A stretch of 64,000 bases of DNA from Anaerolineales bacterium (GCA_020634935.1 JACKAT010000016.1:38744-102743), one strand, 5' to 3'; shown: positions 45,601 to 54,790, numbered from the stretch's first letter. Numbers and translations are program-made. The notes: generated by a model not told the origin, from the sequence alone.

Positions 45601-48600
45601 GGTTGGTCGGGTTGGGAGACCACAGGCTCGGCTCGTGTTTGGAGCTGCCAATCGATCTCATACATCCAGTTATCAAAGTTAGGCTGCATGGCCCGGCGTA
45701 GAGCAGCTCGAGGCGCTTTCTTAAGGTACATGCCAGCGACTTCAGCCACAAGCTGGCCCTCATCGTCATAGAAGCGCAAATCGGCTTTGTAGACTTCTCG
45801 CCCACCGGCATCCCCTTCAAGGGCTGGGGTGGTCACGTGACTCCAAACCTGGCTGGGCGAGCGGCGATAGACGGCAAACCGATCAAACCCAAATGGGATA
45901 TAGATATTGGCTTCGACGTCGCTAGCCGGTTCGGTGCTACCGAGTGAAGGTAGAGTACAAAGCAGCAAGCCGGGATGGAAACAGGCATCGAGCAAAGCCG
46001 GGTGAAGCTGATATTCGCCAGCCTCGGCGATTATCGATTCGGGGAGTCTGACCTGGGCTAGCGCTTCGTTGTCACCGCGCCACAGTTGGTTAACCCCCTG
46101 AAAATGAGGCCCATAATCCAGCCCGATCTCACGCAGCTTATCATAAAAAACGGCGACGTCGATCTCTTTTTGGCAGCGGCCTTGAATCGTTTCAAGCCCG
46201 ATCTCGTCCAGCATGGCCGACTGATGACCCGGTCCAACCCGGATTGTGCCGGTGGTGTGAGTTCGCCATTTATCCTCGCCGATGAAGCTGGCCAGTTGAA
46301 AGGAGGTTTGATCGCTGTCTTGAGGCGTCAATACCAACTGGACCGTACGCGCCCCTTCATCTTGTAGAATCAAAGGCTCCTGGATCGTAACATTCTCCAG
46401 CCGGTAGCCATCTGATCCAAACGTAGCCGCAGCCGCCGCCAGACCCATCTCCATAAAAGCGGCCCCCGGCACGACCACGGTTCCATAGAGTTGGTGATCG
46501 AACAAGAAGGGCAGACGCTGGTAACTTATCTGATTTTCAAATTGAATATCTTTGAGGATCGAGCGCAGCCGCCGGCCCAGCATAGGATGGAGTATGGGAT
46601 TTTGCTCCTTTCCTTCAACCAGGCCTACAGTGGTCACGTTACGTTCGTCGTAGCCAATGTCGTCTCGATACCAATATCGCTGGCGCTGGAAAGGATAGGT
46701 CGGCAGCATTACCCGCTGGCGCGAATAGCCACGGTCAAAACCGTCTCCATCAACAGCGGCCCCGTGAGTGTACAATGTTCCCAGGCTAGTCAGTAGCTGC
46801 TGCCAATCATCACGGCCTTGTCTGAGCGAGGGTAGCCAGACTCCGGCCTCTTCGGGAATACAACGCCGGCCCATAGCTAGCAGGGTGGGCGATGGCCCCA
46901 CTTCTAAAAACAGCTTGTAATTGTACTCGTGGAGAGTCACCATAGCATCGGCAAAACGAACGGCCTCCCGAATATGCTCTCGCCAATAGGTTGGCCCTGG
47001 AATCTCATCGACCTCGATCATCCGGCCAGTGACATTTGAAATCAGGGGGAGACGCGGCGCATTAAAGGTTATTTGGCGGGCGAATTGTTCGAAGCGGTCC
47101 AGAATTGGCTCCATCAAAGGTGAGTGAAACGCATGCGAGACCACCAGCGCCTTGGATTTTACCCCTTTCGCCTTAAACTGTTCCAGCAAAGCCTCGATAG
47201 CCCCGCGCTCGCCCGATAGGACGATACTTTGAGGGCCGTTGATAGCGGCAATGGAAACCGAGGCGGCATAAGGGGCCAAAATCGCCAACACATCGGCCTC
47301 GCTGGCTTGCACAGAGGCCATCGTGCCGTCTTTGGGCAAGGCTTGCATCAGCCGGCCCCGTTCGGCGATGAGTTTGAGGCCATCTTCCAAAGTAAAAACT
47401 CCGGCCAGGCACGCGGCCACGTATTCGCCGACGCTGTGGCCCATAACCGCGGCCGGCTCGATGCCCCACGATCGCCACAACTCGGCCAGGGCATATTCCA
47501 GAGAAAACAAGGCCGGTTGGGTGTAGGCTGTTTCATCCAGTAGCGCCGGCGTGTCAGCTTCGGGATAAATCACCGATAATAACGGCTGTTCCAGATAAGG
47601 CCGAAGCAGTTCGTCACATTGATCGAGCGCGTTACGAAAGACCGGTTGGGTTTCATAAAGTTGGCGACCCATACCGGCGTACTGCGATCCCTGCCCCGTG
47701 AACAAAAAGGCAACGGCCGGCGGCTCGGTGGTTTCGGCGACGCCGCTGACAACCCCAGGTAGCCACTGACCAGCAAAAAAGGCGGCCAATTTGTTCTGAG
47801 CCTGCTCGGTTGTCTCAGCAACAAGCGCTAACCGATGGGTAAAATGCGTCCGGCCGGTACTGGCGGTAAAGCCGATATCGGCCAGTGACACGTCCGGGTG
47901 AGTGGTCATATATTGCCCATAACGGTCGGCCAGGGCCATTAACGCTTCTTCGTTTCTGGCGGATAAGGTCAGGAGATGAAGCGGGCGTTCCGGCTCTACC
48001 GAGGCTGTTTCGACCGGCAGGGAGGGCGGTTCTTCCAAGATCACATGAGCGTTAGTGCCACCAAAACCATAAGAACTGATACCGGCAATCCGAGGTTCAT
48101 TGCCCGCCGGCCAGGACGTCGGCTCGGTTGGAATTTTAAAGGACAAGCCGTCCCAGGGAATATGAGGGTTGGGTGTTTTCAAATGCAAATGGGGCGGCAG
48201 TTCCTGATGCTGCATCGACAGAATGACTTTGATCAAGCCAGCCAGCCCGGAGGCCGGTTCCAGATGACCAATGTTGGTCTTAACCGACCCAATTAGCAAA
48301 GGATTGTCCGGGGAACGGTCCTCGCTGAAGACAGCCGACAAACCCATAACCTCAATCGGATCGCCCAAAGAAGTACCGGTACCGTGCGCTTCGACATAAC
48401 TAACCTGTTCTGGCCGAATGCCTGAGTTGGATAAGGCGGTACGAACGCAGGCTTCTTGAGCTAATCCATTAGGGGCGGTCAGGCCGTTACTACGCCCATC
48501 TTGATTAACCGCCGAACCTCGAATCAGGGCCAGAATATTATCCCCATCGGCCAGGGCCGTGGATAGACGTTTGATAATAATCATGCCACCCCCCTCCCCG

Positions 48601-49406
48601 CGCACATAACCGTCAGCCCCTTCGTCGAAGGTTTTGCATAACCCCCCACTGCTTAACATATTAGCCTTGGAGAAGGCAATATGTAGCCCAGGTGCCAGAA
48701 CCAGATTAGCTGAGGCTACCAGGGCCATATCGCATTCTCGGGCAAGTAAGCTCTGGCGGGCCAGGTGTAAGGCAACCAGAGAAGACGAGCAGGCGGTATC
48801 TATCGTAAAACTGGGGCCGTGCAAGCCCAATTGGTACGACAGCCGGCCAGCCGCAGCGCCATTATTGTTGCCTGTACCGGAATAGGCATCAACCCGGCGC
48901 GGGTCAGCGAAGACGAGCCGCAGATAATCTCCAGGGCTTAAACCCAAGAATACCCCGGTCTGGCTACCGGCGATTTTATCTGGGGGCAAACCGGCATTCT
49001 CCAATGCTTCCCAACTCAATTCAAGCAGCAGCCGCTGCTGAGGATCCATATTGGCCACTTCTCGCGGCGAGATGCCAAAGAAGAAGGGATCAAATTCATC
49101 GACTCGATCCAAAAAGCTGCCACGCCGTGTTGCCATCTTACCCGGTTCATTACGATCTTGATCGTAAAAGGCCTGGATATCCCACCTGTCTGCTGGAATC
49201 TCGTTAATGGTATACACACCATTGTACAATAATTGCCAATATCTATCCGGATCGTCAGCCCCGCCGGGAAAACGACAGCTCATACCAATGATGGCAATGG
49301 GTTCTTTGCGGGCCTGTTCAATGGCTTCTAGCCTACTCCGCATTTCTTTTAGAGCCGCTAATGCTCGTTTTAATTGGGATGTCTCATTATCGTTTTCTTG
49401 TTTCAT
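42687..49406 (-). CDS. Type I polyketide synthase, fully reducing module KS-AT-DH-ER-KR-ACP
   Basis: Domains of 2239 residues: N-terminal coiled-coil docking helix (LKRALAALKEMRSRLEAIEQ), KS ~35-460 (Cys206 in IDTACSSSLVA, His341, His381), AT ~565-870 (Ser658 in GHSVGEYVAA; SHAFH from 757, malonyl-like), DH ~935-1210 (His971 in DHQLYGTVVVPG and an Asp in LHPALLDACFHPG), a structural KR half ~1235-1460, ER ~1490-1790 (NADPH loop HAAAGGVGVAAVQLA ~1634), KR ~1820-2000 (ITGGLGGLG; LDD motif in AGVLDDGIL; Tyr in GNYVAAN) and ACP (Ser ~2146 in GLDSLMAVEL). The acidic tail LSDEEAEALLMDELL is a docking end for the next synthase. All four reductive/dehydrating sites look intact, so it should add a saturated two-carbon unit. 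Confidence 0.94.
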   Translation of the reverse strand: MKQENDNETSQLKRALAALKEMRSRLEAIEQARKEPIAIIGMSCRFPGGADDPDRYWQLLYNGVYTINEIPADRWDIQAFYDQDRNEPGKMATRRGSFLDRVDEFDPFFFGISPREVANMDPQQRLLLELSWEALENAGLPPDKIAGSQTGVFLGLSPGDYLRLVFADPRRVDAYSGTGNNNGAAAGRLSYQLGLHGPSFTIDTACSSSLVALHLARQSLLARECDMALVASANLVLAPGLHIAFSKANMLSSGGLCKTFDEGADGYVRGEGGGMIIIKRLSTALADGDNILALIRGSAVNQDGRSNGLTAPNGLAQEACVRTALSNSGIRPEQVSYVEAHGTGTSLGDPIEVMGLSAVFSEDRSPDNPLLIGSVKTNIGHLEPASGLAGLIKVILSMQHQELPPHLHLKTPNPHIPWDGLSFKIPTEPTSWPAGNEPRIAGISSYGFGGTNAHVILEEPPSLPVETASVEPERPLHLLTLSARNEEALMALADRYGQYMTTHPDVSLADIGFTASTGRTHFTHRLALVAETTEQAQNKLAAFFAGQWLPGVVSGVAETTEPPAVAFLFTGQGSQYAGMGRQLYETQPVFRNALDQCDELLRPYLEQPLLSVIYPEADTPALLDETAYTQPALFSLEYALAELWRSWGIEPAAVMGHSVGEYVAACLAGVFTLEDGLKLIAERGRLMQALPKDGTMASVQASEADVLAILAPYAASVSIAAINGPQSIVLSGERGAIEALLEQFKAKGVKSKALVVSHAFHSPLMEPILDRFEQFARQITFNAPRLPLISNVTGRMIEVDEIPGPTYWREHIREAVRFADAMVTLHEYNYKLFLEVGPSPTLLAMGRRCIPEEAGVWLPSLRQGRDDWQQLLTSLGTLYTHGAAVDGDGFDRGYSRQRVMLPTYPFQRQRYWYRDDIGYDERNVTTVGLVEGKEQNPILHPMLGRRLRSILKDIQFENQISYQRLPFLFDHQLYGTVVVPGAAFMEMGLAAAAATFGSDGYRLENVTIQEPLILQDEGARTVQLVLTPQDSDQTSFQLASFIGEDKWRTHTTGTIRVGPGHQSAMLDEIGLETIQGRCQKEIDVAVFYDKLREIGLDYGPHFQGVNQLWRGDNEALAQVRLPESIIAEAGEYQLHPALLDACFHPGLLLCTLPSLGSTEPASDVEANIYIPFGFDRFAVYRRSPSQVWSHVTTPALEGDAGGREVYKADLRFYDDEGQLVAEVAGMYLKKAPRAALRRAMQPNFDNWMYEIDWQLQTRAEPVVSQPDQPGDWLIFADQNGVGPALAERLQAQGERCVLVHTGDALAAIDGHSPALSEWSINPAQSTDFGQLLQDALPAEGQAWRGLVYLWSADPAPLPEADVTSLETIQRDNCGSVLYLVQALAKTNGAKPPHLWLATRGSQAIENGEVVMPAGAPVWGLGQTIALEHPGLHCVRIDLSTGSTHDNAQLLFEEIWSPDGEDQIAYRGGSRYVARLVRSVDKATPKLQLPTEPYDLVITERGVLDNLTLKPLARRAPGPGEIEIRVRASGLNFRDVLKGLGMYPGDAGHFGDECAGVVVAVGEGVEHLQVGDEVFGMAPGCFRKFVTTSADFMVRKPKQISFEEAATIPVTFLTAYYALHHLGQMTAGERVLVHAAAGGVGVAAVQLAQRADVEVFGTAGSPDKHAFLRSVGVKHLMNSRTLDFSDEILAATDGQGVDLVLNSLNGDFIPKSLAAMTDNGRFLEIGKVGIWDANQVAELKPEASYHIIFLDEVRQQQPALVRSMLEDIVAALEDGTLKPLPRRLFPIQEASDAFRYMAQAKHIGKVVLTQPAETDPGADTALFKANASYLITGGLGGLGLTIAQWMAEQGARQLVLVGRSQPSEMAQAVLSELTQQDVNVTVARGDISQAADVSRILDEINQSLPPLRGIIHAAGVLDDGILQEQDWGRFARVMGPKVDGSWHLHTLTRQTPLDFFVLFSSITSVLGSAGQGNYVAANAFMDTLAFYRRSQGLPAVSISWGPWAEVGMIAALEDRTQRRWSKQGMDLIIPEQGVQALERVLRQSSVHLAVLPMDWAAFFSSMAGGQPPLLTEMARYLEKTRKTQLQKQVKPAAAQEAGLLQKLAETAPDKRRSLVVDYIREQARVVFGLAPDFAIDPRQSFNELGLDSLMAVELRNALSNSFKAMMPATLLFDYPTINAVADYLLQNVLALEEAPAAQSEPAQAEPDVPVEAVSELEELSDEEAEALLMDELLNLKKEGS

Positions 49407-49519
49407 TTTGCACCCTTTATAAATACTCGTTAAAAAAGATCAGTTGTTGATAGGCTATCCAGTAATGACGTTAAACCTAGGGCGTCAAATAGGATTTAAT
49501 TTAAGCCCTAAATCGGCAA

Positions 49520-52500
49520 TCATAAATCTCCTTTCAACAAATCATCAATCGCAGCCAACTCTTGGGCTAATAAGGCTTCTACATCGTCCTGGGAGACAGA
49601 TTCTAACTCTGTCGAAATAGTTTCATCTGAAGATGGCACATCACCCGTTGCCAACGATTCTTTGTGAACAACTTTCTTCTCCTTAGCTACCTCCAGCGGA
49701 ATACCCATTTGATCGGCCAGGTAAGGGATTAATGCGGCAATAGTGGGATAGTTCCAGAGTATCGTGGTCGGCAGCGCAAGCCCTAAGCTGGCGTCAAGGC
49801 GGTTCTTAAGTTCCAAAGTCATTAAAGAGTCCAGCCCCAGTGTCTTAACTGGCTCATCAAGGGGAATGCGAGCCGGAGCCAATTTTAGGACTTTGGCTAT
49901 CTGTTCACGTAGATGTGTTTCTAATAATGAACGCCGACGCCGACCTGGTTCAACGGCTAATAATGTCGCCCGAATGTCGTCGGGCTGCCGGGACGTTTTG
50001 GGCTGACGCGACGCATTTGGGTCTTGATTTGCGTCTGAAACTGATTCGGAGCGACTTTGGTTAGTTGTAGCGGATGGGGTCCCATCCAGCCAGAAACGTT
50101 CTCGTTGCCAGGGGTAAGCAGGCAGCTTCACCCGACGGCCACCGGTTATATAAAGCCGAGGCCAATCAACCGGATAGCCGAGCGTATAAAGCACCCCTAA
50201 TGAATTCAAGATAGCCGTTTGTTCAGCTTCGTTCCGGCGCAGCGAAGGCAGCGTTGCCCCATTCCGACCGGCATACTGAAACCCTCGTTCAATAGCTGAT
50301 AAGAGAATCGGATGAGGACTCATTTCGATGAAAATGTTATATTCTTCGGCCAGTAACTGCTGCACCATTTGTGACAAGAGAACCGGCTGTCGCATGTTTT
50401 GAACCCAATAGCTAGCATCATGCTGTGAACCATCGATGACCCGGCCTAATGAGGTTGAGTAAATGGGTACGACGGCCGTCTGAGGTCGTAGTCCGTCAAG
50501 CAGCGTCAATAATTCATCCAACAACGGCTCCATTTGGGGACTATGCGCAGCGACATCAACATTAATGAGACGACAGAAGATATCTTGCTGCTTTAATGTC
50601 TCGACGATCGCACTTAGGGCGGCCGGGTCGCCTGACAAAACGGTTGAATACGGGCTATTACTGGCCGCAATCGAGACACGATCTTCGTAGCCGGCCAACG
50701 CAGCCTGGGCGGCCTCGATCGACAGTTCGACCAGAGCCATAGCGCCCTGGCCGCTTTTGCGCCGCATAAGCTGGCTGCGGTAGCAGATCACCCGCATCGC
50801 ATCTTCAAGCGTCAAAGCTCCGGCGACATAAGCGGCGGCTACCTCGCCCATGCTATGGCCGATAATGGCATCAACCTCAATCCCCCAGGAGCGCCACAAG
50901 GCCGCTAGAGCGATCTCAATGCATAGGAGAGTGGGTTGAATAACATCGATTTCATTTAAACGATAGTTGGGCGAGGCTTCGTCGGCGGCCAATTGTTCCA
51001 GCAGTGACCAATCAACAAAGGACTGCATCGCCTGCTCACACTGTTCTAAAGTCTCACGGAAAACAGGTTCTCGCTCAAGCAGTTGGCGGCCCATTCCAGG
51101 CCACTGCGACCCTTGGCCGGGGAAAACAAAGACTACTTTATGGCCGCCTTTTCTTTGGAGATCGATCGGGGGACTGGTATTAAAAGCCTCTGACTCGCCC
51201 AGCTCATCTTGTAACAGTTCATCCAGGTAGTTGGCCAACTCCTGACGGCTTTCAGCGACTAAGGCCAAACGATTTGACAAATGGGTCGTGTGACAGCTAG
51301 CCGTATAACAAACATCAGTCAGTGAAGCCGTGGGTTCGGTGGTGAGCCAAGTTTTGTAGGCCCCGACCAGCGCCTCGAGCGCCTTAGGGGTATGCGCCGA
51401 TAAGGGCAGCAGGTAGGCTCGCGCTATTTCCGAGGTGGTTTTGTTTTCTTCAACCTCTTTAATAACCAAAGAAGGAGCCTCGCTCAAGACCACATGCGCA
51501 TTGGTCCCGGTAATGCCAAAAGAACTCACCCCCGCTATCGCTGTCCCCATATTTTCCGGCCAGGGCAAGGCCTCGGCCGGGATGGCCAACCCCAATTTGT
51601 GCCAAGCGATGTTAGGATTAGGCTGCTGAAGATGCAGATCGGCTGGGATGGTGCGATGCTTGAGCATCAGCGCCACTTTGATCAAACCGGCAATACCGGC
51701 GGTTGCTTCAGTGTGGCCGATATTCGTCTTGACGGAACCGACCAAACAGGTCTGATTGGCCGGACGCCCGGCGCCCATGACGGCGCCCAACGCCTCTAAC
51801 TCAACTCGATCCCCCACTTGGGTCCCCGTGCCATGGGCTTCCACGTATTGAACTTGACCGGGTGCAATGCCGGCATCACGGTAAGCCCGACGCAACAACG
51901 TCACCTGACCTTGACGGCTGGGCGTAGTTAAAAATCCGCTCGAACGCCCATCATTATTAACGGCGCTGCCCTGGATCACGGCATAAATCGAGTCGCCGTC
52001 AGCTACAGCCTGAGCTAACCGTTTGAGAACCACCAAGCCGGCCCCCTCGCTGCGAACGTAGCCGTTAGCCCGGACATCGCCAAATCTACAGCGGCCATCG
52101 GGAGACAGCAAGCGAGATTGTGAATAGGCGACACTAATATGAGGTTGCAGAATAATATTAGCGCCACCAGCCAGAACCAGGTCGCTCTCGCCGCTCCATA
52201 AGCTCTGACAGCCCAGGTGAACAGCCACCAGCGAGGAAGAGCAGTGCGTATTGATGGTGACGCTTGGCCCCTGCAAGCCCAAGCTATATGAGATACGACC
52301 GGAAGCCGAATAGGGACCACAGCCGGTACTCGAATACAAATCGACGGTTGATGGGTCCACAAACATCCGCGTTTCATAATCGTTAAGCCATAGGCCGATG
52401 AAGACCCCGGTTTGCTTTACCGGCAAATCGTCATCTTCGTCCGGCTCGTCAGCTTGAGCCGACACGGTAGCCCCATAGGACGGCGGCTCAACCACTTGAC

Positions 52501-52882
52501 CGGCATCCGCCAGGGCTTCCCAGGCTACTTCTAACAGCAGCCGCTGCTGCGGATCGAGGCGTTCTGCTTCACGGGGCGAGATGCCAAAAAATTTGGCGTC
52601 GAATTGATCGACCTGGTCTAAAAAGCCCCCGGCGCGAGTTATAATCTTACCCGGGGTAGCCAGTGTAGGATCATAAAGCGCCTCAACGTCAAATCGATTA
52701 GCCGGAATTTCCGTAATGGCATCAACCTTATCTAGCAGCAACTGCCAGAAAGACGCCGGATTATTGATCCCGCCCGGAAAACGACAGCCAATACCGATGA
52801 TGGCAATGGGATCTTTTTTAGTTACTTGTGTCATCGAAGTACCATCTACGGATAATGGGCTATTTGAAAGATGATAAGTCAT
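49520..52882 (-). CDS. Type I polyketide synthase, first module KS-AT-ACP
   Basis: 1120 residues. KS ~22-465 with Cys214 in TINTHCSSSLVA (His where siblings have Ala), His350 and His390 (KTNIGHTEATAG). An acidic insert at ~131-156 (QADEPDEDDDLPVKQ) is not found in the sibling KS domains. AT ~580-880: Ser677 in GHSMGEVAAAYVAG and VDVAAHSPQ around 776-783, a class different from the SHAFH type in the other synthases. ACP with Ser1019 in LGLDSLMTLEL. No KR, DH or ER and no loading domain, so the beta-keto group should stay and the starter is unknown. The tail VSQDDVEALLAQELAAIDD is an acidic docking end. Start ATG with AGAGG upstream; 89 bases after the type II thioesterase gene. Confidence 0.92.
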   Translation of the reverse strand: MTYHLSNSPLSVDGTSMTQVTKKDPIAIIGIGCRFPGGINNPASFWQLLLDKVDAITEIPANRFDVEALYDPTLATPGKIITRAGGFLDQVDQFDAKFFGISPREAERLDPQQRLLLEVAWEALADAGQVVEPPSYGATVSAQADEPDEDDDLPVKQTGVFIGLWLNDYETRMFVDPSTVDLYSSTGCGPYSASGRISYSLGLQGPSVTINTHCSSSLVAVHLGCQSLWSGESDLVLAGGANIILQPHISVAYSQSRLLSPDGRCRFGDVRANGYVRSEGAGLVVLKRLAQAVADGDSIYAVIQGSAVNNDGRSSGFLTTPSRQGQVTLLRRAYRDAGIAPGQVQYVEAHGTGTQVGDRVELEALGAVMGAGRPANQTCLVGSVKTNIGHTEATAGIAGLIKVALMLKHRTIPADLHLQQPNPNIAWHKLGLAIPAEALPWPENMGTAIAGVSSFGITGTNAHVVLSEAPSLVIKEVEENKTTSEIARAYLLPLSAHTPKALEALVGAYKTWLTTEPTASLTDVCYTASCHTTHLSNRLALVAESRQELANYLDELLQDELGESEAFNTSPPIDLQRKGGHKVVFVFPGQGSQWPGMGRQLLEREPVFRETLEQCEQAMQSFVDWSLLEQLAADEASPNYRLNEIDVIQPTLLCIEIALAALWRSWGIEVDAIIGHSMGEVAAAYVAGALTLEDAMRVICYRSQLMRRKSGQGAMALVELSIEAAQAALAGYEDRVSIAASNSPYSTVLSGDPAALSAIVETLKQQDIFCRLINVDVAAHSPQMEPLLDELLTLLDGLRPQTAVVPIYSTSLGRVIDGSQHDASYWVQNMRQPVLLSQMVQQLLAEEYNIFIEMSPHPILLSAIERGFQYAGRNGATLPSLRRNEAEQTAILNSLGVLYTLGYPVDWPRLYITGGRRVKLPAYPWQRERFWLDGTPSATTNQSRSESVSDANQDPNASRQPKTSRQPDDIRATLLAVEPGRRRRSLLETHLREQIAKVLKLAPARIPLDEPVKTLGLDSLMTLELKNRLDASLGLALPTTILWNYPTIAALIPYLADQMGIPLEVAKEKKVVHKESLATGDVPSSDETISTELESVSQDDVEALLAQELAAIDDLLKGDL

Positions 52883-52971
52883 ATGTGCCTCTAATTTAAC
52901 TACTCGCTATGATTAATCGGTCTTTCCACAACTAGCTTTAATAAGCTGAAGCTTTATACCCACCTACTGAC

Positions 52972-53757
52972 CTAAATTCCTCTCGGCCGATTTAGAAAGC
53001 GATTAAGATCAGCAATCAACGTTTGGATCAAAGCCATACGTGCATTTTGTAAAAAGAAATGGCCGCCGGAGAACATCTTTAAATAAAAGGTCTGCTGCGC
53101 CTGCTCTCGCCAGGCAGCCAGGCCGGCCTGGGTAGTTTGGTCATCTTCTTGACCACCAAAAATAGCTACGGGTATAGCCAACGGCGATTCGTCTAAGTAA
53201 ACATAGGTCTCGAGCATTTCAAAATCGGCCCGTAAGGCTGGCAAAAACAACTGCATCAACTCAGCGTCTTGCCAGATGGCGGCGGGTATACCATCGTAGC
53301 GATGTCGTAATCGGTCTACAAAAATGGCATCGGGCAGTTGGTGCAAGGGGGGTGTAGGATCCGGCCAATGCGGGGCGTTACTTCCGGAAACAAACAGATA
53401 GCTCGGGGCAGGCAGCCCTTGCCGGCGCAGTTGGCGAGCCAATTCAAAACTCACTAACGCACCGAGGCTATGACCAAAGAAAGCAAATGGTTTGTCAAAA
53501 AAAGGCTGCAGCACCTCCACCAGAGTCTCAACCAGAGGTTGAAGCTGGTGATACGGCGTTTCGTTCAGGCGACCTTCCCGGCCGGGAAGTTTAACCGGAC
53601 ACAGTTCTATTTCCGGCGGCAGCAATCTCGACCAAGGTTGAAAGGTGGAGGTACCACCCCCAGCATACGGGAAGCAAAAGAGACGCAATCCCGCTTGGGG
53701 TTTGGGCTGAATACGGGCAATCCAGTTATGAGTTATCGAAGCGTTATGAGACATCAT
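52972..53757 (-). CDS. Type II thioesterase (editing) of the PKS-NRPS cluster
   Basis: An alpha/beta hydrolase of 261 residues: LRLFCFPYAGGGTSTFQPW near the N terminus, CPVKLPGREGRLNE, the nucleophile motif FGHSLGALVSFELARQL (Ser about residue 96), then VAIFGGQEDDQT (Asp) and MFSGGHFFLQN (catalytic His). This is the classical GrsT/TEII pattern; it removes misprimed or stalled acyl groups from carrier domains. Its start overlaps the stop of the upstream lyase-like gene (TGA inside ATGATG), which suggests translational coupling. It is first in the biosynthetic gene order. Confidence 0.92.
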   Translation of the reverse strand: MMSHNASITHNWIARIQPKPQAGLRLFCFPYAGGGTSTFQPWSRLLPPEIELCPVKLPGREGRLNETPYHQLQPLVETLVEVLQPFFDKPFAFFGHSLGALVSFELARQLRRQGLPAPSYLFVSGSNAPHWPDPTPPLHQLPDAIFVDRLRHRYDGIPAAIWQDAELMQLFLPALRADFEMLETYVYLDESPLAIPVAIFGGQEDDQTTQAGLAAWREQAQQTFYLKMFSGGHFFLQNARMALIQTLIADLNRFLNRPRGI

Positions 53758-54728
53758 TGTCTAGTAAATCCTGGTAATGGACCTAATCGTTCAGTGCTAA
53801 TGGCGACATCATCGATATACAGCGTCGTAGGAGTGGGTTTTAGCCCTTCACCATAATTATTGACGCTCCAGCCTTGATTGCCGCCCGGATATTTGGTCCG
53901 GACGTTTTGTTCATTCAATATTTCGATGCCGTCCTGCCAGACCATAATGTGCCCATCGAAATTCTCGGACTGTTTGAGATAAACTTCGAGGTGAAACCAT
54001 TGGCCGACCGGTATTGAGGTTAAATTCTGATAGTAGAGATGAGTGTCAATACCATCCCCTTCGTGCGGGCCAGGGATTGGCCCCTTCCAAACCGGAACGA
54101 TGCGCATGGTGCCATCCGGATCATTCCGTACTTCTAACTTCCAAAATACGTCTGAGCCATCGCTGTCGTCGCCATTCGACTTAAATTGAAAAATATTCCA
54201 AAAAGTACCCACCTGAACTGCTTCCGGGATATAAAACCAGGCGCTATAATAGTAAGGTTTACCAGTGTCTACTTCCGGTTTACGAAACTGCCGGCAGCCG
54301 GCTTTACGCGTGGCGTCGATGACCATCTTCATTGAATACTGACCGGAGTGAGCCTGTTCCGTGGTAACGCCTCGTTTCGGTCTCGAGCATTTACCGGAGT
54401 CAGCTTCGATAGTTTTAAAAGTATTATTAACAGCCCACTGCGATAGATCTCCAGTTTCAAAATCGGCCGACCAAACAATTGAACTGACATTTCCAAGAGT
54501 ACCAGGCGGGGCAGCGGCGGCCTCGGGGCGGTTAGCCTCTTGAGCAGCCACCGGTTGATCGGCTTGATCAGAGCTGGGTACAGCAGTGACTTCTGACGGC
54601 CTATTTTCTTTTCTTTCAGCCACTTTATCACGAATTTTGGCAAGGGGTCTACCAAGCCTACATCCCGATAGGAGTAGTAAAAATAACGCGGCAAGGGTTA
54701 ACACCGCTAAGTTTTTGGTGAAGAACAT
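53754..54728 (-). CDS. Lipoprotein with polysaccharide-lyase-like (heparin lyase I fold) domain
   Basis: The signal sequence ends in a lipobox LLLLSGC (Cys ~22), so it should be a lipid-anchored exported protein. A low-complexity linker rich in Ala, Pro, Glu and Arg spans ~25-80. The main domain, ~85-320, has the pattern GDLSQW, EQAHSGQYSMKM, CRQFRKPE, YYYSAWFYIPE, FWNIFQF, VGQWFHLEVYLKQS, HIMVWQDGIEI and LYIDDVAIS. This fits the concanavalin-like jelly roll of the Polysacc_lyase (heparin lyase I-like) family, which binds or cleaves acidic glycans. A paralogue lies upstream (54791-55642), but this copy alone has the lipobox. The ribosome site AGGGAGA is strong. The 3' end overlaps the thioesterase start. 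Confidence 0.75.
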   Translation of the reverse strand: MFFTKNLAVLTLAALFLLLLSGCRLGRPLAKIRDKVAERKENRPSEVTAVPSSDQADQPVAAQEANRPEAAAAPPGTLGNVSSIVWSADFETGDLSQWAVNNTFKTIEADSGKCSRPKRGVTTEQAHSGQYSMKMVIDATRKAGCRQFRKPEVDTGKPYYYSAWFYIPEAVQVGTFWNIFQFKSNGDDSDGSDVFWKLEVRNDPDGTMRIVPVWKGPIPGPHEGDGIDTHLYYQNLTSIPVGQWFHLEVYLKQSENFDGHIMVWQDGIEILNEQNVRTKYPGGNQGWSVNNYGEGLKPTPTTLYIDDVAISTERLGPLPGFTRQ

Positions 54729-54790
54729 TTTCTCTCCCTGTTAACTTTTTTATGAACGATCAGACCAAGTTGGAAGCTAGGGTTACACCC

